Positions 1 to 8,256 of a DNA stretch of 64,000 nt are shown in pieces. The stretch covers positions 16,273 through 80,272 of the forward strand of contig NZ_LMHU01000001.1 of NCBI RefSeq assembly GCF_001428505.1, written 5' to 3'. Positions within the stretch are counted from its first letter, which is position 1, and each line of letters opens with the position of its first letter. A model generated the notes under the pieces. It saw only the letters and a program-made list of their open reading frames with translations, did no database searches and was not told the origin of the DNA. The stretch comes from Terrabacter sp. Root181 (GTDB lineage Bacteria > Actinomycetota > Actinomycetes > Actinomycetales > Dermatophilaceae). A program made the translations under genes and the position numbers.

Positions 1-1
1 C

Positions 2-457
2 CTGCCGAACCTCGCCCGCTTCCAGTTCCTCGACCCGGCCTCGCACGACTTCTACCCGGACTGGGAGCTCTTCGCCGGGATGTGCGTCGGCATCATGCGC
101 ACCGAGGCCGGCCGCGACCCGCACGACCGTGGCCTGCAGGACCTCGTCGGCGAGCTCTCCACGCAGAGCGAGGTCTTCGGCCGCCTCTGGAGCGCCCACG
201 ACGTGCGCACCCACGGCACTGGCACCAAGCGCTTCACCCACCCCGTCGTGGGCGAGCTGACCCTCGCCTACGAGGAGCTCGCCATCACGGCCGAGCCCGG
301 CCTCGTCCTCATGGTCTACACCGCCGAGCCCGGCTCGCCCTCGGCCGAGCGCCTCCAGCTGCTCGCCTCCTGGGCCGCCGACACCGCGAGCCCCACCGCG
401 ACCACCGACACCGCGATCCACAACAGTCAGAAGGAAACCCATGCAGATCACCCGTAG
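2..457 (+). CDS. MmyB-like helix-turn-helix regulator, C-terminal part
   Basis: This is the 3' end of a gene that begins before the window; the frame is open from base 2. The visible part is the ligand-binding half of the MmyB family of Xre-type regulators. It starts with the family signature LPNLARFQFLDP followed by DFYPDWE and RTEAGRDPHD, and ends with the typical LVLMVYTAEPGSPSAERL segment. In this family an N-terminal HTH, here missing, binds DNA and the C-terminal PAS-like domain is thought to bind a small ligand. The stop overlaps the next gene by 17 bp, so the cupin downstream is probably cotranscribed. Family call is firm; ligand and targets cannot be read from sequence. Confidence 0.85.
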   Translation: MPNLARFQFLDPASHDFYPDWELFAGMCVGIMRTEAGRDPHDRGLQDLVGELSTQSEVFGRLWSAHDVRTHGTGTKRFTHPVVGELTLAYEELAITAEPGLVLMVYTAEPGSPSAERLQLLASWAADTASPTATTDTAIHNSQKETHADHP

Positions 458-854
458 CTCCGTCGACACCGTCAAGGGCCCGAGCGACTGGTTCACCGGC
501 GACGTCTACATCGACGCGGTCGCCGCCGCGCCCAGCCCGTCGCGCGTCTCGGCCAACCTCGTGCACTTCATGCCCGGAGCCCGCACCCACTGGCACCGCC
601 ACCCCTTGAGCCAGACCGTCTTCGTTACCGAGGGCGTCGGCCTCTGCCAGCGCCGCGGCGGACCGATCGAGGTCATCCGTCCCGGCGACCGCGTCCTCTT
701 CGAGGCCGACGAGGACCACTGGCACGGCGCAGCGCCCACCCGGCTCATGGTGCACGTCGCCATCAACGAAGGAGACGCGGACCACGACGTCGTGCACTGG
801 CTGACCCCCGTCTCCGACGAGGAGTATGCCGCCGCCCCCTCCCTCTCCGACTGA
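441..854 (+). CDS. cupin-domain protein
   Basis: A 137-residue single-domain cupin. The first motif appears as GARTHWHRHPLSQTVFV and the second as DRVLFEADEDHWHGA, which supply the usual His metal ligands of the beta-barrel. The protein resembles the small cupins annotated as carboxymuconolactone-decarboxylase-associated or mandelonitrile-lyase-like, but the reaction cannot be assigned. The ATG at 441 is preceded by an AGAAGGA ribosome site and lies inside the end of the regulator gene, so translational coupling is likely. A metal-binding enzyme or small-molecule sensor acting with the MmyB regulator would fit the context. Confidence 0.85.
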   Translation: MQITRSSVDTVKGPSDWFTGDVYIDAVAAAPSPSRVSANLVHFMPGARTHWHRHPLSQTVFVTEGVGLCQRRGGPIEVIRPGDRVLFEADEDHWHGAAPTRLMVHVAINEGDADHDVVHWLTPVSDEEYAAAPSLSD

Positions 855-923
855 CCGACCCAGACCTGCCGCCGACACCGGCCGCCCCGAAAGGAAAGCA
901 GCCAGGCCCGCGGAGGCGACCGG

Positions 924-1394
924 CTACTCGGTCTCGGGAGAGGGCTCGAAGGAGCGCTTGAGGGAGGCAAGGGTGTGTGACCGCTCCCGCGTCACCATCC
1001 GCGCCGCGAGGGGCTTGAACACGCGAGCGAAGCCGTAGAGCTCTGCCTCGGCGGTGTGGTGGACGACCGTGGAGTCGCCGTCGACCTCGAGCACGTAGCT
1101 CGGACGCGCCTGCGTCAGCGGGTGGCCGAACATACTGAACGTCTCGCTGAACGCGAGGCGCGTCGACGGCACGTGCTCGGTCACCTCCCCGACGAAGCGA
1201 CCCATCCGCGTACGGTCCACGTACGTCGTGCCGGACCGCACCGGCAGCGCCGATGTCAGCTCGGTGCCACCGAACACACCGTCACGGTGCATCCACTGCC
1301 GATAGCCGGGCAGGTCGGCCAGCCGCTCGAACACCTCACTCGCCGACCGACGGATCACCGTCTGCGCTTCGAACCGAAGCACGCTCCCAGCCAT
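924..1394 (-). CDS. SRPBCC-family polyketide cyclase/dehydrase-like protein
   Basis: A 156-residue protein of the START/SRPBCC fold. It opens with the typical VLRFEAQTVIRRSASEVFERLAD pattern, in which the first strand is followed by a helix starting with xxEVFExLxD, and ends in a long helix with paired basic residues. Such proteins bind hydrophobic ligands in a helix-grip cavity; no catalytic residues can be assigned. The start at 1394 was chosen because a GAGGAGG site lies six bases upstream and because homology-like sequence begins there. It converges on the cupin gene and diverges from the membrane protein at 1651. Substrate unknown. Confidence 0.8.
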   Translation of the reverse strand: MAGSVLRFEAQTVIRRSASEVFERLADLPGYRQWMHRDGVFGGTELTSALPVRSGTTYVDRTRMGRFVGEVTEHVPSTRLAFSETFSMFGHPLTQARPSYVLEVDGDSTVVHHTAEAELYGFARVFKPLAARMVTRERSHTLASLKRSFEPSPETE

Positions 1395-1650
1395 GACGCC
1401 TCCTCGCTCGGTGCGGCAACCACTCCGGAGCCTAGGCAGGTCAGGGGTGATCCGCACGCATCGTCGCGAAGGGCGCGGACGACCACACATCCCCGGCTCC
1501 GCGGCGGCTGCCGAGCAGGGTCGCCGGCCGGCGCCGCGACGGGGAGTCTGCTGGGAAGTCGCTGGGCAGACCACGAAGACGCCCGGTTCGCGCCCCGAGC
1601 CTGCGTACCGTGGAGGCACCGCTCCTCCCTCCCGTGAACGGGTCCGCACC

Positions 1651-3078
1651 ATGACGGCACCGACCGCGGTAGCCACCGGCACCGCACGCACCACCCGCCC
1701 GGGCTGGCCTCCGCCCCGGTGGCTCGTCGTCACAGCGGTGCTCGTCCTCGCACTCGTGCTGACCGACGCGGTGTCCCAGGCCATCGCGCCGTTCATCCGC
1801 CGCGACGACTGGCCCTACCTGCTGCCTCCGGACACGCCCACCGCGGCCGGGGTCGTGGCCAAGAACCTCAACGAGGGACGGTGGCTGAACTCGGCGTGGT
1901 GGTATGTCGTCGGCCAGCACAGCACGGCGACGTCGGCCTCTCTGACGTACGTGGCGGCATACGTCGTCTTCGTCGCGGGTCTGTGGCGCCTGCTGCGGCT
2001 GCGGCTCCCGCGTCTTCACTGGGCGGTCGACGCGCTCCTGGGCCTGACCCTCTTCGTCTCGGTCATCTGGGTGCGCCTCTTCTACTGGCCGGGAACACTG
2101 ACCCCGTCGATGCTCGTCGCTGCCACCGGGGTATGGACGCTGCCGCACGTGGCCAGCAGCCGGTTGCGGTTGGGGACGTGGCTGCTCGTCGTCACCGTCC
2201 TGTCGGTGCTGAGCTACCCTCCCGTCGGGGTCGTGCTCTTCGTCTGTGCCGTGGTGCACGTGGGGGTGCGACCGTGGCGAGAGCTCGTCCTTCTGGCGAT
2301 CGGCTTCATCGTGTCCTACGCGGTCGGCGTCGCCGTCATGTACGCCCTCAACAAGGCCGCGTTCGACCACTTCGGGCTTCGCATCGCCGCCTGGCGGCAC
2401 CCGAACCCTCTGGTGAGCCTCTACGACGCCAAGGTGAACACCCTTCGCGCGGTGCGCGCCCTCTACCGACTCTCGGCCATCGTCTGGGCCGGCGGTCTCG
2501 TGGCCGTCGCGGCCTCCGCGGTCGCCTACCTCGACCTTCGGCTCCGTCCCGCGCTGGTGCGGTTGTGGTTCGCCATCGCGGTCGTCATCGGCCTCGACTC
2601 CGCGCAGACTCTCGTGACCGGAATCGACACCGACCCGCGCGGTGAGCTCTGGGCGTGGCTGGCGATCGTCCTGCCCGCGGTGCTGCTGCTGGCCGGTTCG
2701 GCGCGATCGCGACGGGTCGGCGTCGCGTGCCTGGCCGTCCTGACCGTGGTCGGTGTCCTCACCTGGCGCTCCGACGTCGGTGAACACCAAGGCAGCCGGC
2801 GCGAGTACTCCGCCCTCGTGGAGCAGGCCACGCAGCCGCGATCCGACGGACTGCGACCGCAGGTGGTGCTCTATCAGCCGAAGAAGGAGCAGAACACGAC
2901 GAGGGGCCGGATCACGGCCGGCACCGTTCGGATGATGGTGCGTGCCGCCCAGGACGGCGTGGTGCCGCGGTGGTGTACCCCCGCGGAGTGCGCACGCATC
3001 GCGGCCGCAGGGGCGCCGGTCGTCGACCTCGGGACGGTGGTCGGCGTCGTCGTCCCGCCCCCTCCCGACCGGCTTTGA
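1651..3078 (+). CDS. polytopic membrane protein of unknown function
   Basis: A 475-residue protein with about ten hydrophobic helices, the first (WLVVTAVLVLALVLTDAV) near residue 25, and a soluble tail of about 120 residues after the last one. The layout, an N-terminal helix, an extracytoplasmic FIRRDDWPYLLP loop and many later helices, recalls undecaprenyl-sugar glycosyltransferase-type or other envelope membrane proteins. I see no diagnostic motif and do not assign a function. ATG 1651 is chosen because the hydrophobic core starts shortly after it. There is no obvious strong ribosome site. The gene stands alone and converges with the sugar ABC operon, ending 7 bp from it. Confidence 0.7.
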   Translation: MTAPTAVATGTARTTRPGWPPPRWLVVTAVLVLALVLTDAVSQAIAPFIRRDDWPYLLPPDTPTAAGVVAKNLNEGRWLNSAWWYVVGQHSTATSASLTYVAAYVVFVAGLWRLLRLRLPRLHWAVDALLGLTLFVSVIWVRLFYWPGTLTPSMLVAATGVWTLPHVASSRLRLGTWLLVVTVLSVLSYPPVGVVLFVCAVVHVGVRPWRELVLLAIGFIVSYAVGVAVMYALNKAAFDHFGLRIAAWRHPNPLVSLYDAKVNTLRAVRALYRLSAIVWAGGLVAVAASAVAYLDLRLRPALVRLWFAIAVVIGLDSAQTLVTGIDTDPRGELWAWLAIVLPAVLLLAGSARSRRVGVACLAVLTVVGVLTWRSDVGEHQGSRREYSALVEQATQPRSDGLRPQVVLYQPKKEQNTTRGRITAGTVRMMVRAAQDGVVPRWCTPAECARIAAAGAPVVDLGTVVGVVVPPPPDRL

Positions 3079-3085
3079 GTGCCGA

Positions 3086-3988
3086 CTACTTCACGGAACC
3101 GGCCGTGAGGCCGCCGACGAGGTGCTTCTCGATGATCGCGAAGAGGATGACGACCGGCACGACGGCGATGACCGACGCCGCGAAGAGCTGGTCCCAGTGC
3201 TGCTCGTAGCCGGTGATGTAGGCACGCATGCCGACCGTCAGGGGCTTCTTGTCGTCGTCGATCATCAGGGTCAGGGCCACGACGTACTCGTTCCACGCGG
3301 CGATGAAGGTGAAGATCGTCGCCGTGACGAGCCCCGGCAGCGTCAGTGGGAGCATCACCCGGCGCAGGATCTGCCAGCGGCTCGCCCCGTCGAGCGCGGC
3401 GGCCTCCTCGACCTCGAGCGGGATGGAGGAGAAGAAGCCGTGCAGGATCCAGATCGCGAAGGCTAGGTTGAACGCCGCGTTGGTGAGGATGAGCGCGCCG
3501 TAGGTGTTGATCATGTTGAGCTCGAAGAACTGCCGGTAGAGGCCGACGACGAGCGAGGTGGGCGCGAACATCTGCGTCACGAGCACGACGAGCAGGAAGA
3601 GGCCCCGACCGGGGAAGCGGTGCCGGGCCGTCATGAAGGCCGCGGGGATCGCGACGAGGATGACGATCACCGTCGAGCCGGTCGCGATGATGAGCGAGGT
3701 CTTGAGCCAGTTGAGGAAGCGCTCGTCGCCGAGGATCTGGGCGTAGGTGTCCCACTGCCAGACCTTCGGCAGAAAGCTCGGCGGCGTGCTCTTGACGTCG
3801 CTGCTCGTGCGCAGCGAGTCGAGCACCATGACGAGATAGGGCGCGACGAAGACGAACGCGACGAGCGCGCCACCGATCGCCATGAGGATCCGCTTGCGGC
3901 GCTTGGGATCCCGCGGCGTCGCGGTCGGGCCTCCCTGCGGTGCGGGCGCGCCCGCAGACGGCGGCGCAGAGACCGTGGTCGAGGTCAT
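3086..3988 (-). CDS. carbohydrate ABC transporter permease (MalG type)
   Basis: A 300-residue inner-membrane permease of the CUT1 sugar ABC family. It has six predicted helices, starting with ILMAIGGALVAFVFVAPYLV near residue 35, and the cytoplasmic EAA loop EAAALDGASRWQILRR followed by LPLTLPG, which docks the ATPase. It is the last gene of the solute-binding protein, permease, permease operon, and its ATG overlaps the stop of the preceding permease by 4 bp. No ATPase gene is present, so a shared MsiK-like ATPase encoded elsewhere is expected, as is common for CUT1 systems in actinobacteria. The substrate is inferred only from the neighbouring sugar genes. Confidence 0.93.
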   Translation of the reverse strand: MTSTTVSAPPSAGAPAPQGGPTATPRDPKRRKRILMAIGGALVAFVFVAPYLVMVLDSLRTSSDVKSTPPSFLPKVWQWDTYAQILGDERFLNWLKTSLIIATGSTVIVILVAIPAAFMTARHRFPGRGLFLLVVLVTQMFAPTSLVVGLYRQFFELNMINTYGALILTNAAFNLAFAIWILHGFFSSIPLEVEEAAALDGASRWQILRRVMLPLTLPGLVTATIFTFIAAWNEYVVALTLMIDDDKKPLTVGMRAYITGYEQHWDQLFAASVIAVVPVVILFAIIEKHLVGGLTAGSVK

Positions 3989-4980
3989 CGGCTCGTCTCC
4001 TCTCGCCAGTTGATGATCTTGAGGTAGATGCCGACGACGACGAGGATGAGCAGCACGTTGAAGATGCCCGCGGCCGCCGACATGCCCACGTCGTGCTCCT
4101 GGCTCTTGAAGGCCAGCTTGTACATGAACGTGATCGTCGTGTCGTGCGCGTAGCCGGGGTTGCGGTCGTTGAGGGTGTAGATGATCGGGAAGCTGTTGAA
4201 GACGTAGATGACGTTGAGCACCGTCGCGATCATGAGCGCGGGACGCATGAGCGGGAGCGTGATGTTCCAGTAGCGCTGCCACGGGCTCGCGCCGTCGACG
4301 GTCGCCGCCTCCATGACGTCGTCCGGGATCGCGCCGAGACCGGCGATGAAGACGAAGATCGTGAACGGCAGCGACACGAAGACACCGACGACGACCATCG
4401 AGAACATCGTCCAGCTGTCGTCGCCGAGGAAGTCGATCGGCGTGCCGATGACGTGCAGGCTCAGCAGGACGTGGTTGATGATCCCGTAGTTGTAGTCGTA
4501 GAGCAGGACGAAGAGCTGGCTCGTGATGACGAGCGACGCGGCCCACGGGATGATGACGGCCCAGCGGACGAACCGTCGCCCCGGGAAGCTCTTCACGAGG
4601 AACTGGGCGAGGGCCAGGCTGAGGACGATCGTGATGGCCACCACCGCGACGACCCACACGACCGTGTTGCGCAACACCGTGCCGAGGTCGGGGTGCTGGA
4701 GCACGTTGACGTAGTTGTCCCAGCCGGCGTCACCCTTGCGCAGGCCCGTGATGGAGTACTCGCCGCGCGATGCGTCGAAGAGCTTGATCGCCGGGTAGAG
4801 CACGACCCCGAGGATGAGGGCGAGCGCCGGCGCGAGCCACAGCAGCGCGACGAGCGGGTGGACCTGGCCGATGCGGCCGGCGCGTCGACGACGGCGCGTG
4901 CGGGACGGCATACGCGAGGGGTGGTCCCCCGACCCCGCCGCGGGGGCGGGGTCGGGGGTCACGGTGGTGCTGTCACTCAT
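3985..4980 (-). CDS. carbohydrate ABC transporter permease (MalF type)
   Basis: A 331-residue permease, partner of the next gene. It has an extended cytoplasmic N-terminus rich in Pro, Ala and Arg (RTRRRRRAGR), then helices from about residue 43 (ALLWLAPALALILGVVLYPA). The EAA loop is present as EAATVDGASPWQRYWNITLPLMRP. Residues 8-19 are encoded by a perfect GC-rich hairpin at 4926-4958, so the odd N-terminus may be shaped by an RNA element. The start lies 14 bp after the stop of the binding-protein gene. It should form a heterodimer with the MalG-type permease to carry a sugar across the membrane. Confidence 0.93.
   Translation of the reverse strand: MSDSTTVTPDPAPAAGSGDHPSRMPSRTRRRRRAGRIGQVHPLVALLWLAPALALILGVVLYPAIKLFDASRGEYSITGLRKGDAGWDNYVNVLQHPDLGTVLRNTVVWVVAVVAITIVLSLALAQFLVKSFPGRRFVRWAVIIPWAASLVITSQLFVLLYDYNYGIINHVLLSLHVIGTPIDFLGDDSWTMFSMVVVGVFVSLPFTIFVFIAGLGAIPDDVMEAATVDGASPWQRYWNITLPLMRPALMIATVLNVIYVFNSFPIIYTLNDRNPGYAHDTTITFMYKLAFKSQEHDVGMSAAAGIFNVLLILVVVGIYLKIINWREETSR
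4926..4958 (-). promoter_or_regulatory. strong hairpin at the start of the permease reading frame
   Basis: A perfect 14-bp GC-rich stem (4926-4939 with 4945-4958) closed by a 5-base loop. In the operon mRNA it begins about 20 bases after the permease start codon. Hairpins just after a solute-binding-protein gene are known to protect upstream mRNA and reduce downstream expression, so that binding protein exceeds permease. Here the element sits inside the next coding region rather than between genes. The role is inferred; the stem is seen directly. Confidence 0.5.
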
Positions 4981-4994
4981 CGGGGGCGGATGCC

Positions 4995-6260
4995 TCAGCC
5001 GACGCTCTCGGCGGTCCGCTGGAGGCCGTCGAGGGTGGCCTTCGGCGAGCCGTTCATGGCCCCGCCGAGGTTCTGCTGGACGGCGAGCTTGACCTTGTCC
5101 CAGGCGGGATCGTCGGTCGGCGTGAGCTTCGCGTTCGGGAGGGTGTTGAGGTAGACGGTGAGCGCCTTCTCGTTGGAGAAGTACTTGACGCCCGACTCCG
5201 TGACCGGCAGGAAGCCCTCGGCCTTGATGAAGGTGTTGACCTGGTCAGGGGTGTAGTAGAGGTTGTAGAAGGCCTTGACCGCCTTCTCGTTGCCCGGCTT
5301 CTTGAAGGCCATGAGGTAGTCGGTGACGCCGAGCGTCTTGCTCTCGGACCCGTCCATCGTCGGGAACGGCGCGACGCCGTAGTCGACCTTCTTGTCCTTG
5401 TCGAGGTCAGCAGCGAGGGGGCTGAATCCGACGACCATGCCGGCCGCGCCGGACTTGAAGAGGTCGAAGGCGTCGGCACGGTTCGTGCGAGCCGGGTTGT
5501 TCTGCGTGACCTTCTCGTCGGCGAGCTTCTTGAGGAAGTCGAGGGTCTGGACGTTCTTGTCCGAGTTGATGACCCAGTTGCCGTCGGTCTTCCAGTCGCC
5601 GCCGTTGTTGAACATCCACATCGAGAACTCGCCCTGCGCCTCCTCGGGGCCGAGCGGAAGGGCGTAGCCGACCTTGCCGCCGCCGAGGGCGGTGATCTTC
5701 TGGGCGTCTGCCTCGAGCTCGGCCCACGTCTTCGGCGGCGCGGTGATGCCGGCCTGCTTGAAGATCGTCTTGTTGTAGAAGAAGGCACGGGCCGACGAGA
5801 GGTCGGGGAAGCCGTAGAACTTGCCCTGGTAGGTGCCGTACTTGACGAACGTGTCGAGGATGTCGTCCTTCGCAACCGCCGGGAGCACCGCGTCCGAGTC
5901 GTAGAGCAGGCCGTCCTTGGCGTAGCTGGCGTACGCGTTGAGGTTGAGGATGTCGGGGGCCTGGTTGTTCTGGATCATCGTCGAGGACTGCTGGTCGATG
6001 TTGTCCCAGCTGACGACCTGCACCTCGAGCGTGTAGCCGGTCTTCTCGTTGTACGTCTTGGCGAAGGCGTCCCAGAACGCCTTCGTGTGGTCCTTGGAGT
6101 ACTCGGCCGCCACGAGCTTGATCGTCTTGGCCTCCTCGCCGGTGGCACCGGCCGTGCCTCCCGGCGCCGTTCCGGCACCGGTTCCTCCGCCACAGGCGCC
6201 GAGGGCGAGGCCTGCGATGGCCAACCCCGCGACGACCACAGACTTCTTCGTCGACCTCAT
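4995..6260 (-). CDS. sugar ABC transporter solute-binding lipoprotein
   Basis: A 421-residue extracellular binding protein of the CUT1 family (type 1 SBP). A lipoprotein signal is clear: MRSTKKSVVVAGLAIAGLAL followed by the lipobox LGAC, so the mature protein is anchored at Cys near residue 23. The body has family features such as VQVVSWDNIDQQSSTMI, PDILNLN and AAGMVVGFSPLAAD. ATG 6260 is chosen over an upstream in-frame start because AAGGAGAGAC precedes it and the signal peptide starts there. It is the first gene of the three-gene import operon, behind a candidate promoter at 6332-6361. The sugar is not readable from the sequence; an amino sugar is inferred from the locus. Confidence 0.92.
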   Translation of the reverse strand: MRSTKKSVVVAGLAIAGLALGACGGGTGAGTAPGGTAGATGEEAKTIKLVAAEYSKDHTKAFWDAFAKTYNEKTGYTLEVQVVSWDNIDQQSSTMIQNNQAPDILNLNAYASYAKDGLLYDSDAVLPAVAKDDILDTFVKYGTYQGKFYGFPDLSSARAFFYNKTIFKQAGITAPPKTWAELEADAQKITALGGGKVGYALPLGPEEAQGEFSMWMFNNGGDWKTDGNWVINSDKNVQTLDFLKKLADEKVTQNNPARTNRADAFDLFKSGAAGMVVGFSPLAADLDKDKKVDYGVAPFPTMDGSESKTLGVTDYLMAFKKPGNEKAVKAFYNLYYTPDQVNTFIKAEGFLPVTESGVKYFSNEKALTVYLNTLPNAKLTPTDDPAWDKVKLAVQQNLGGAMNGSPKATLDGLQRTAESVG

Positions 6261-6331
6261 GTCTCTCCTTGGTTCGGTGTCGGGCGAGGTGGCAGCGTGA
6301 TCACGCGCCGTCCCGGCCACACGGTGAGGCC

Positions 6332-6361
6332 AACCTAGAGGGGCGTGTTTGCCATTCGCAA
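6332..6361 (-). promoter_or_regulatory. candidate promoter of the sugar import operon
   Basis: Read on the minus strand, TTGCGA (6356-6361) and TAGGTT (6332-6337) are spaced by 18 bases, a plausible sigma-70-like pair 70 bases upstream of the lipoprotein gene. The spacer holds GTGTTTGCC on the plus strand, partly like the arms of the inverted repeat in front of the DeoR gene, so it may be a repressor site. Weak consensus; not tested. Confidence 0.4.
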
Positions 6362-6424
6362 GAGCAATTCTGACTGAATGTTCATCGATTCGATCACAAT
6401 CACGCAGGGAGGCATCGAGCCCGG

Positions 6425-7261
6425 TCAGACCTGGTGGATCACGACGCCGGCCTCGCGCAGCGCCTCGACCTCGTCGCGATCTGCTCCCACGGTAGTGACG
6501 AGATGGTCGATCCGCCCGGCGGGACAGATCGACGCGAAGGTGCGCACCCCGAGTTTGTCACCCGTGGCGACGCAGATGACCTGTTTCGACCGTTCGATCA
6601 TCGTGCGGATGATGGCGGCCTCCTCCTCGTGGCGGCAGGTCGCGCCCTCGCGCGCCGAGAGGCCGTTGACGCCGACGATGGCGACGTCGAGCCAGAGCTG
6701 GTGAAGCACGAGCGTCGCGAGCGGTCCGGTGACCTCGTAGGACTCGGGCCGGGCGACGCCGCCGAGCGAGACGCACTGGACGTGGGGTCGCAGCACCGCC
6801 TCGGTCGCGATGTTGAGGGCGTTGGTGACGATGGTGATCTCACCGTCGGCCGCGAGGTCCTCGCGCGCCGTGATGGCCCGCGACGTCGCGGTGGTCGTGG
6901 TGCCGCCGTTGAGGCCGATGACCTGGCCCGGCTGCACGAGCGCGGCAGCCGCCTCGGCGACTCGCGTCCGGTCGTCGTCGGCCATGCTGCTGCGGTAGCG
7001 GTAGGGCAGCTCGTAGGCGACGGACGTCGCGACGACCCCACCGTGGTTGCGGGCCACGAGCTGGCGCTTGGCGAGCTCGGAGAAGTCACGACGGATGGTG
7101 GCCTCGCTGACGCCGAGCAGCTCGGCCGCCTCGCCGACGCCCAGACGGCCGGTCGTCGCGAGACGGTCGAGCATGATCGACCAGCGGCTGGCGCGGTTGC
7201 GGGCGAGATCGCTCTCTTCGGTCACGCGCTGACGATACCGCGCAGTTCGAGCAATGGACAT
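6425..7261 (-). CDS. DeoR-family sugar-operon repressor (AgaR-like)
   Basis: A 278-residue regulator. The N-terminal DeoR winged helix reads MLDRLATTGRLGVGEAAELL followed by GVSEATIRRDFSEL, the family's recognition-helix signature. The C-terminal half is the sugar-phosphate-sensing DeoRC domain (GLNGGTTTTATSRAI, TIVTNALNIA, VGVNGLS). It should repress the neighbouring transport and catabolic genes until a sugar phosphate binds. Start choice is uncertain: ATG 7261 has a weak GCAGAG upstream, ATG 7267 is two codons earlier, and GTG 7225 would give the shortest typical N-terminus. The gene is divergent from the SIS isomerase across an inverted repeat at 7284-7302, a likely shared operator. Confidence 0.9.
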   Translation of the reverse strand: MSIARTARYRQRVTEESDLARNRASRWSIMLDRLATTGRLGVGEAAELLGVSEATIRRDFSELAKRQLVARNHGGVVATSVAYELPYRYRSSMADDDRTRVAEAAAALVQPGQVIGLNGGTTTTATSRAITAREDLAADGEITIVTNALNIATEAVLRPHVQCVSLGGVARPESYEVTGPLATLVLHQLWLDVAIVGVNGLSAREGATCRHEEEAAIIRTMIERSKQVICVATGDKLGVRTFASICPAGRIDHLVTTVGADRDEVEALREAGVVIHQV

Positions 7262-7283
7262 GTGCATCTCTGCGCGTTTAGGC

Positions 7284-7302
7284 TGTGTTTCGCGCAAACA
7301 CA
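7284..7302. promoter_or_regulatory. inverted-repeat operator candidate between deoR-type and agaS-type genes
   Basis: TGTGTTT-CGCGC-AAACACA: two perfect 7-base arms around a 5-base centre, in the short divergent region between the repressor and the SIS isomerase. Position and symmetry fit autoregulation by the DeoR-type protein plus control of the isomerase. A related GTGTTTGCC...TCGCAA string lies at the import-operon promoter. Binding is inferred. Confidence 0.5.
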
Positions 7303-7354
7303 ATCACCACCGCCACGGCCCAGCCGTGTGACCGTCGAACCGTCGGGAGCCACC

Positions 7355-8254
7355 ATGCCGCAGACCACGCACCTCGCCCAGGAGATCGCCACGCAGCCGG
7401 ACGACTGGGAGCGCGTCGTCACGCGCCTCGACGACGTGGCGCGGCACCTCCCGCGCCCCGGCGAGCGGGTCGCGACGATCGGGTGCGGCACGTCGTGGTT
7501 CATGGGACAGGCGTATGCCGTCCGCCGCGAGGAGCTCGGTCAGGGCCCCACCGACGCGTATGCCGCCTCCGAGCACCAGCTCGCGCGCGGCTACGACCGC
7601 GTCGTCCTGATCAGCCGCTCCGGCACGACGAGCGAGGTCATGGCCGTCGTCGAGGAGCTGCGCGCCTCGGGTACGCCGCACGTGTCGATCGTCGCGACGG
7701 CCGGCACCCCGGTGGCCGAGCGCTCCGACGCGACAGTGCTGCTCGACGACGTGGACGAGCAGAGCGTTGTGCAGACCCGCTTCGCCACGACGACCCTGGC
7801 CCTGCTCCGCGCCTCGCTCGGCGACGACATGCGGCCGGTGGCCGAGCAGGCCCGCGCCGTCCTCGCCGAGGACACCTCGGCGGCATACGGCCATCTCGCT
7901 CTGGCCGAGCAGGTCACCTTCCTCGGTCGCGGCTGGTCCAACGGCATCGCCAACGAGGCCGCGCTCAAGCTGCGCGAGTCGGCCCAGTTCTGGTCCGAGT
8001 CCTACCCCGCCATGGAGTACCGCCATGGTCCGATCAGCATCGCGGCTCCGGGCCGGGCCGTGTGGGCCTTCGGCGAGGTGCCCCAGGGGCTGCCCGAGCA
8101 GGTGCGCGCGACCGGTGCCCACTTCGAGCACCGTGACATCGACCCGCTCGCCGACCTCGTGCGCCTGCACCGCCTCTGCCTCGGCAAGGCCGACGCCGCC
8201 GGCCTCGACCCCGACGCCCCGCGCAACCTCACCCGCAGCATCGTCCTCACCTGA
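7355..8254 (+). CDS. SIS-domain sugar isomerase/deaminase (AgaS-like)
   Basis: A 299-residue protein with two SIS domains. The first phosphosugar site reads IGCGTSWFMG and SRSGTTSE (about residues 44-95), and the second GRGWSNGIANEAALKLRES (about 187-205) followed by EYRHGP. This is the architecture of AgaS and GlmS-isomerase-type enzymes, which act on aldo/ketose 6-phosphates, usually removing ammonia from an amino sugar phosphate. With the kinase and aldolase genes nearby, conversion of galactosamine-6-phosphate to tagatose-6-phosphate is the favoured role. A fructosamine-6-phosphate deglycase (FrlB type) is an alternative. ATG 7355 follows a GGGAG site. Transcription is divergent from the repressor and ends in the 8257-8490 repeat array. 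Confidence 0.85.
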   Translation: MPQTTHLAQEIATQPDDWERVVTRLDDVARHLPRPGERVATIGCGTSWFMGQAYAVRREELGQGPTDAYAASEHQLARGYDRVVLISRSGTTSEVMAVVEELRASGTPHVSIVATAGTPVAERSDATVLLDDVDEQSVVQTRFATTTLALLRASLGDDMRPVAEQARAVLAEDTSAAYGHLALAEQVTFLGRGWSNGIANEAALKLRESAQFWSESYPAMEYRHGPISIAAPGRAVWAFGEVPQGLPEQVRATGAHFEHRDIDPLADLVRLHRLCLGKADAAGLDPDAPRNLTRSIVLT

Positions 8255-8256
8255 CC

